DNA of 7,056 nt from Dehalococcoidia bacterium (GTDB taxonomy: Bacteria; Chloroflexota; Dehalococcoidia; GIF9; UBA5629), in the NCBI GenBank assembly GCA_007280145.1, contig QYPU01000093.1:1-7056 (forward strand). The letters are read 5' to 3'. The notes under the pieces were generated by a model. It had not been told where the DNA came from. It was given only the letters and a program-made list of their open reading frames with translations, and did not search any database. Of the stretch, positions 3,888-7,056 are shown piece after piece. Position 1 is the first letter of the stretch; each line of letters begins with the position of its first letter. The translations under genes and the position numbers were made by a program.

Positions 3888-5642
3888 TCATGGGAATCTG
3901 TATTTGTAAGATGCTGTATCGCCAGCCTGGGGGTATATTATGTAACCTGCCAGGCCAAAGAAAAAGATTACATCGGTAACCAGGTTTAATAGCCTGGTAA
4001 GGACACTGGCACCGCTCTCCCCGGCGTGGATGTTGAGCTGGGGGTAAAGGCTGGTAACGAGGTCGCTACGGGTCTTATAGTCGATAGTCCCCCCCACCGC
4101 CTGCATAACCTTCTCAATTAGCTGGTAGACGGTGAAGTCGTCCGTTTCGCTGTTGAACTCCACGGGCTTATTGAATGAGTACCTTTCCAATAATCCCCAG
4201 GCATCGATGCAATTCAAGGTCAAGCTGGCCTTGTTGGGGGCTCGGGTGTACTCCATCGACTCGATAAAGTAACGCCCGCACTCGCTTAGCTCATCAGAGC
4301 TGGTGCGATAGCCGATAAACAGATTGACACGGCTGCCTCGTTTGATTTCAGCGATGTCTCCGCTGCCCGGGCTGTCATACGTGCCTTTCGAGTTGTTGAG
4401 CTCGACTTCGAGGCTCGACTGCTGCTCGGGTCTTATCGTCTCGGTGATGTGAAAGATATCCTTAACGGGCATGGTGATTTTGTCCCCAGCGCCGCTTCCC
4501 GCGGTGGGGGGTGTCCAGGAGCTGGGCAATGCTGTTCTCCAGACTTCATTAGCCTGTGTCGCCCACAAGTACGTGCCGTCCTGGGCTAAAGCCATGCCAT
4601 AACCGGCACCGGTGGGAATCGTCGATGCCTTTGACCAGTTAGCGTCGATGAAGTCCCCACTGAGCTTGAATAGCCAGGGGGTGTTTGAGCGGGCTGCCGA
4701 TAGCAGAGTGCCGTAGTCTGATGGCTTACATAATGAGACGCCTGCCAGGCCTGAGTCGTCCCCGGCCAGGGTTTCCATTACTGCCTGGTGCTTCTCCCAG
4801 TATGTGGGGGTATGCCTCGCCGCAGCGCCTCCCCAGTACTGAGTCTGGAACTTGCGTAGCAACATTTCTGCCTGGACATCTATCCTGGCTCTCCCTAAGC
4901 CAATCTTTTCATCCGTGCCCCAGGTGCCGGCGGCAACCTTATCCCCGTCTCCGTAAATCATCTTTACTATCGAGAGATAATTGCCGTCCAGCACCAGGGC
5001 GATAATATTCCAGTCTCCATCGTGATATGCAGCTAAGCCTTCTATCTCCCAGTCTCCGGAGCGCTGGCCTAAGCCGGTACTCCAGCTACCGCCAGTCCGC
5101 TTCTGAAGATAGAGGCTCTTGGGGTCGTTTACATCTGAGGCGTGGACGATGATACAGTCTCCGTTGGACTTATAGGCTACGGCACAGCCTCGCTCACAGG
5201 GGCGGGCATTAGCCATCTCGATGGCGCCACCCCAGGTAGCACCGCTGTTGCTCGACTCGAACCGGTACAAGTACGCTGCGCTGCAGCAACCGATGATGAG
5301 CTGCGTGCCCTGAGCTGCAATGGCGATATGAGAGTCGGCCGGCACTCCGCCTCGGGTAACCCAGCTTGAATAAGTAGAGCCAGGGCCCGGGCTGGTAACT
5401 CGCTGGCTTTTGAGCGTGGTGCTATCGAGTTTGATGCGGTTTAACGAGCCGTCACTGGGGATGGCCACGCCGTGGAAGTTGGGGGTAGAGCTGTCGCCGC
5501 CCATCTTCTGCCAGCCGAACAAGCTCCACTGAATAGAGGTCGCCTTAGCAGGGTGGCCGTACGCCTGTACCTCAACCTTGACAACGGGCTTACGGCTCGG
5601 CTTCTTCTGCTCAGCTTTCAGTGTGTCGCTTAGTGTTCTCAT
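3888..5642 (-). CDS. Phage tail/baseplate protein: propeller-like region + N-terminal domains of tail hub (C-terminal domain missing)
   Basis: The 584-residue protein begins MRTLSDTLKAEQKKPSRKPVVKVEV, a typical opening of large phage tail proteins. Residues about 50-370 form a beta-rich region with blade-like repetitions and one good Asp-box (SSNSGATW, 130-137), as in BNR/sialidase-type propellers. Residues about 392-584 match the style of tail-hub domains (DIFHITETIRPEQQSSLEVELNN, RGSRVNLFIGY, CGRYFIESMEYTRAPNKASLTLNCIDAWGLLERYSF, SVLTRLLNLV). The protein stops at ASYKYRFP, just where such proteins normally run on into a final domain. That domain is at the end of the 501-aa gene. There is no Shine-Dalgarno: three 11-bp repeats occupy the leader. 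The next internal ATG lies too far in to be the start. It probably sits at the tail tip; the propeller may bind host glycans (inference). Confidence 0.85.
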   Translation of the reverse strand: MRTLSDTLKAEQKKPSRKPVVKVEVQAYGHPAKATSIQWSLFGWQKMGGDSSTPNFHGVAIPSDGSLNRIKLDSTTLKSQRVTSPGPGSTYSSWVTRGGVPADSHIAIAAQGTQLIIGCCSAAYLYRFESSNSGATWGGAIEMANARPCERGCAVAYKSNGDCIIVHASDVNDPKSLYLQKRTGGSWSTGLGQRSGDWEIEGLAAYHDGDWNIIALVLDGNYLSIVKMIYGDGDKVAAGTWGTDEKIGLGRARIDVQAEMLLRKFQTQYWGGAAARHTPTYWEKHQAVMETLAGDDSGLAGVSLCKPSDYGTLLSAARSNTPWLFKLSGDFIDANWSKASTIPTGAGYGMALAQDGTYLWATQANEVWRTALPSSWTPPTAGSGAGDKITMPVKDIFHITETIRPEQQSSLEVELNNSKGTYDSPGSGDIAEIKRGSRVNLFIGYRTSSDELSECGRYFIESMEYTRAPNKASLTLNCIDAWGLLERYSFNKPVEFNSETDDFTVYQLIEKVMQAVGGTIDYKTRSDLVTSLYPQLNIHAGESGASVLTRLLNLVTDVIFFFGLAGYIIYPQAGDTASYKYRFP

Positions 5643-5643
5643 T

Positions 5644-5676
5644 TTTGTCTCAGATTTGTCTCAGATTTGTCTCAGA
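5644..5676. repeat. Three perfect 11-bp tandem repeats in the leader of the 584-aa gene
   Basis: TTTGTCTCAGA is repeated three times without change (5644-5654, 5655-5665, 5666-5676). On the coding strand the unit reads TCTGAGACAAA, and the last copy is separated from ATG by one base. The array takes the place of a normal ribosome-binding site; the best remaining match is GAG inside the repeat. Confidence 0.95.
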
Positions 5677-5679
5677 GCG

Positions 5680-5699
5680 GTCACCCGTGGGCGGGTGAC
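5680..5699. other. Strong hairpin, 8-bp perfect stem
   Basis: GTCACCCG (5680-5687), loop TGGG, CGGGTGAC (5692-5699). It lies between the 247-aa and 584-aa genes, right next to the 11-bp repeats. No T-tract follows on the leftward strand, so it is more likely an mRNA processing or stability element, or a dispersed repeat, than an intrinsic terminator. Confidence 0.65.
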
Positions 5700-5708
5700 A
5701 CGTAGGAA

Positions 5709-5798
5709 TGGAGAGGAGTCTACATGTGGTGGCTAACTTCCACGGATCATAAAATGTTGACCACAATATATTGTGCCTCCCTGCAGCTCCTCTCTCCA
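5709..5798. repeat. Nested imperfect inverted repeats in the 168-bp gene-free spacer
   Basis: The outer arms are TGGAGAGGAG (5709-5718) and CTCCTCTCTCCA (5787-5798, a 2-base bulge). Inner arms are TGTGGT (5725-5730) and ACCACA (5760-5765). A perfect 14-bp palindrome, CACAATATATTGTG, lies at 5762-5775. No credible ORF on the leftward strand fits this spacer. It could be a structured leader or terminator RNA, an operator with an AT-rich core, or a small non-autonomous repeat. Confidence 0.5.
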
Positions 5799-5810
5799 CA
5801 ACATACAGTG

Positions 5811-6554
5811 TTAGGCATTGTGTTTTAGCAGTTCCCCAGCGAGATTCCCGAGGCCGAATAGTGATTGGTCGCTGGGCGCTAGCTTGCTCTGCCATGGGAT
5901 ATCAGTCTCGGCTAATGCCTCGAGCTCGCCGTGCTTCTTGATAGTCCGCTTCACTGTCCGTAACATATTCCAGAAGTGGATGCCTTTCTGCCTGGCCATG
6001 TTGTCGACTGAGTAATAGGGGCAGTCCTTGTTATCGTCTGCCAGGTGCTTATCGGCTTCGTCAAGCCTGAAGCCGTACATGTGCTCAAAGGCTTTCATCG
6101 ACTTATCGAGCAGGAAGTCCCAGTAAGATAACGCCTGGTCTATATGCCGGCATTTGGTAGCCTTGCCTTTGTCCTGGGCTGCAAAGAAAACAGTTATCGG
6201 GTTGACTTCCAGGTAAGTATTAGCAGCTCGGGCTTCCAGCTTCTTGTCAAAGGCTTCCATGTCAAACGGCTCGAAGTAAGCCTCCTCGACTAGCGGGTAG
6301 ATATCTTCCTGGAGCTCGAGGACTGCATTGCCTGCGGATACCTGCCTGGTCTTCTCTGCCTCAATCTTAACCTGCTCCTTCTTTTCGTCATGCGCCCACT
6401 GAGCAACGATATAGATGCCGCCCATCAAAAGCGGGGCGAAGCTCTGAACCGCTTCCATGATGGTATCCCCCTGCTCGGGTGCGAACTGAGCAACCACTGT
6501 GCCGGCGATGGCGATTAACGCCGCTGTCCATTTCTTTTTGCCTTCTATAGTCAT
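5811..6554 (-). CDS. Phage protein with two N-terminal membrane segments (holin-like front, helical soluble tail)
   Basis: This 247-residue protein starts MTIEGKKKWTAALIAIAGTVVAQFA. Two hydrophobic segments (about 10-25 and 37-53), flanked by lysines, form a hairpin like the N-terminus of small phage holins. After residue 55 it is a long, soluble, mostly helical and charged region (DEKKEQVKIEAEKTRQ, then EEAYFEPFDMEAFDKKLEARAANTYL, HIDQALSYWDFLLDKSMKAFEHMYGF, LRTVKRTIKKHGELEALAETDIPW). This is far longer than a classical holin (about 70-150 residues), so a pure holin role is doubtful; it may be a membrane-anchored virion or lysis accessory protein. GAGGAGA lies 5 bp before ATG 6554. It precedes the tail genes in the leftward order. 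I do not recognise the C-terminal family. Confidence 0.8.
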   Translation of the reverse strand: MTIEGKKKWTAALIAIAGTVVAQFAPEQGDTIMEAVQSFAPLLMGGIYIVAQWAHDEKKEQVKIEAEKTRQVSAGNAVLELQEDIYPLVEEAYFEPFDMEAFDKKLEARAANTYLEVNPITVFFAAQDKGKATKCRHIDQALSYWDFLLDKSMKAFEHMYGFRLDEADKHLADDNKDCPYYSVDNMARQKGIHFWNMLRTVKRTIKKHGELEALAETDIPWQSKLAPSDQSLFGLGNLAGELLKHNA

Positions 6555-6568
6555 TATCTTCTCCTCTG

Positions 6569-6586
6569 GCAGGGCTAAAGCCCTGC
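6569..6586. repeat. Perfect hairpin between two phage genes, REP-like
   Basis: GCAGGGC (6569-6575), loop TAAA, GCCCTGC (6580-6586), followed by GCTACA. On the leftward transcript it sits just upstream of the Shine-Dalgarno of the 247-aa gene. The sequence style (GTAGCGCAGGGCTTTAGCCC on the leftward strand) resembles dispersed palindromic REP-type repeats. Copy number in the genome cannot be seen here. Confidence 0.6.
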
Positions 6587-6601
6587 GCTACATGTTGATT
6601 T

Positions 6602-6784
6602 TCACTTCCTGGTTGGGAAAGCTGTTTTTGTCTCGGGCTTGGGCTTCAGTACGGGGTAGTGCTGCATGAGAGCGTCTACTGCCTGGGTCATCGCATCGAC
6701 CTCGTCGGTTTCGCCTTCCGCGGTGATGTTGGCGTAGCCGAAGCCATCGGGTCCCGGGCTGAATGAGATGGTAACTTTTGCCAT
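6602..6784 (-). CDS. Small phage protein, 60 aa (unrecognised)
   Basis: This short ORF has a strong Shine-Dalgarno (TAGGAGGAAAAAATC before ATG 6784). The product starts MAKVTISFSPGPDGFGYANITAEGETDEVDAM. Predicted layout is two beta strands (about 2-9 and 16-26) and one amphipathic helix (about 28-43), then a basic proline-rich tail (KPKPETKTAFPTRK). There are no cysteines, membrane segments or catalytic motifs. It lies between the head-type fragment upstream and the membrane-anchored protein downstream (47-bp spacer carrying a hairpin). Its initiation region closely resembles that of the 135-aa gene. Coding status is supported by the ribosome-binding site and orientation; function is unknown. 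Confidence 0.7.
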   Translation of the reverse strand: MAKVTISFSPGPDGFGYANITAEGETDEVDAMTQAVDALMQHYPVLKPKPETKTAFPTRK

Positions 6785-6834
6785 GATTTTTTCCTCCTAC
6801 CTTACATAATCATCTTCTTTATATCTGATGCTCC

Positions 6835-6886
6835 AAAAAGCCTCTATTTGCGGGCCTCTGAGATGACCGAGAAAGGGCTTGCAAAT
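6835..6886 (-). terminator. Possible weak intrinsic terminator of the upstream phage gene
   Basis: Read leftward, ATTTGC (6886-6881) and GCAAAT (6851-6846) form the base of a stem that resumes as GCC/GGC after a two-base mismatch. It is followed six bases later by TTTTT (6839-6835). The loop is long and the T-tract short, so termination would be partial. It lies in the 122-bp gap between the 7056-6907 fragment and the 60-aa gene. Confidence 0.3.
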
Positions 6887-6906
6887 CCTTTTGAATACAA
6901 TCCCAC

Positions 6907-7056
6907 CTAGATCAACACCGCCAGCGTATCAGGGACGGGCTTGTCGGCTTTTTGATAGTGCCTGGCAAGATGTCGAGCTGCCGAAATGATGTCCCCCTCG
7001 GATGCCTCGACTCGCTGGCCTCGATAACCGCCTTTTGACAGAGCGGCCACGGCTGC
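6907..7056 (-). CDS. C-terminal fragment of a probable phage head-morphogenesis/protease-type protein
   Basis: An open leftward frame enters from the right edge and stops at TAG (6909-6907), giving 49 residues. It contains AAVAALSKGGYRGQRV, then a helical end with DIISAARHLARHYQKADKPVPDTL. An AA..AL..GG.RG segment followed by a helix ending LARHY.K....P.P is, from memory, typical of the C-termini of phage prohead protease-like or related head proteins. The catalytic region would lie outside the window, so the family cannot be confirmed. It is certainly consistent with a phage gene leading the leftward block. The gene is cut by the window edge and not evidently broken. Confidence 0.55.
   Translation of the reverse strand, partial: AAVAALSKGGYRGQRVEASEGDIISAARHLARHYQKADKPVPDTLAVLI

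Noticed and set aside
4685..5369. Forward ORFs of 106 and 75 codons
   Set aside because: They are shadows inside the well-supported 584-aa leftward gene.
5650..5895. 81-codon leftward ORF between the membrane-anchored and tail genes
   Set aside because: Much of it overlaps the end of the 247-aa gene in another frame and the rest crosses the hairpin and repeats. The composition is not protein-like.

Overview
The window looks like a piece of a bacterial chromosome or metagenomic contig, near 50% GC, from an anaerobic Chloroflexota-like lineage (Dehalococcoidia or a relative). That placement is an inference from remembered protein and repeat styles and is not proven here. It holds two opposing gene blocks: a short rightward host-like block (about 1-1402) and a leftward prophage-like block (about 7056 down to 1525), which converge on a 10-bp tandem-repeat spacer near 1403-1524.

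Left block: the window opens in the right end of an insertion sequence (probable transposase C-terminus, two copies of a GGACATTTCTAA repeat, end near base 140). Next come a promoter with a perfect palindrome over its -10 box, an orphan NarL/FixJ-type response regulator with a GTG start (222-908), and two small membrane-protein ORFs (917-1108 and 1121-1402). The second membrane ORF has an almost ideal Shine-Dalgarno sequence and an AT-rich composition.

Right block, in transcription order: the C-terminal end of a probable phage head-morphogenesis protein (7056-6907); a 60-aa protein; a 247-aa protein with two N-terminal membrane segments (holin-like front end); a 584-aa protein with a beta-propeller/Asp-box-like region followed by tail-hub-like domains; a 135-aa phage protein of a recurrent type; a 501-aa protein joining a LamG/jelly-roll-like domain, eight EAFG repeats of 20-23 residues and what looks like the missing C-terminal part of the tail hub; and a 77-aa cysteine-containing protein. 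No portal, major capsid, terminase, tail-tube or tape-measure gene lies between the head-type fragment and the tail genes, so this is a rearranged or reduced prophage, or an unusually compact particle locus.

The most interesting point is that the tail-hub protein appears to be split. Its front half ends at residue 584 of one gene, and its back half is fused to the end of an adhesin-like repeat protein two genes downstream, with the 135-aa gene between. A 7-bp tandem-repeat array sits at the break. Spacers in this window carry short tandem repeats of different periods (7, 10 and 11 bp), several of them sharing a GTC core. One of these arrays replaces the ribosome-binding site of the 584-aa gene.
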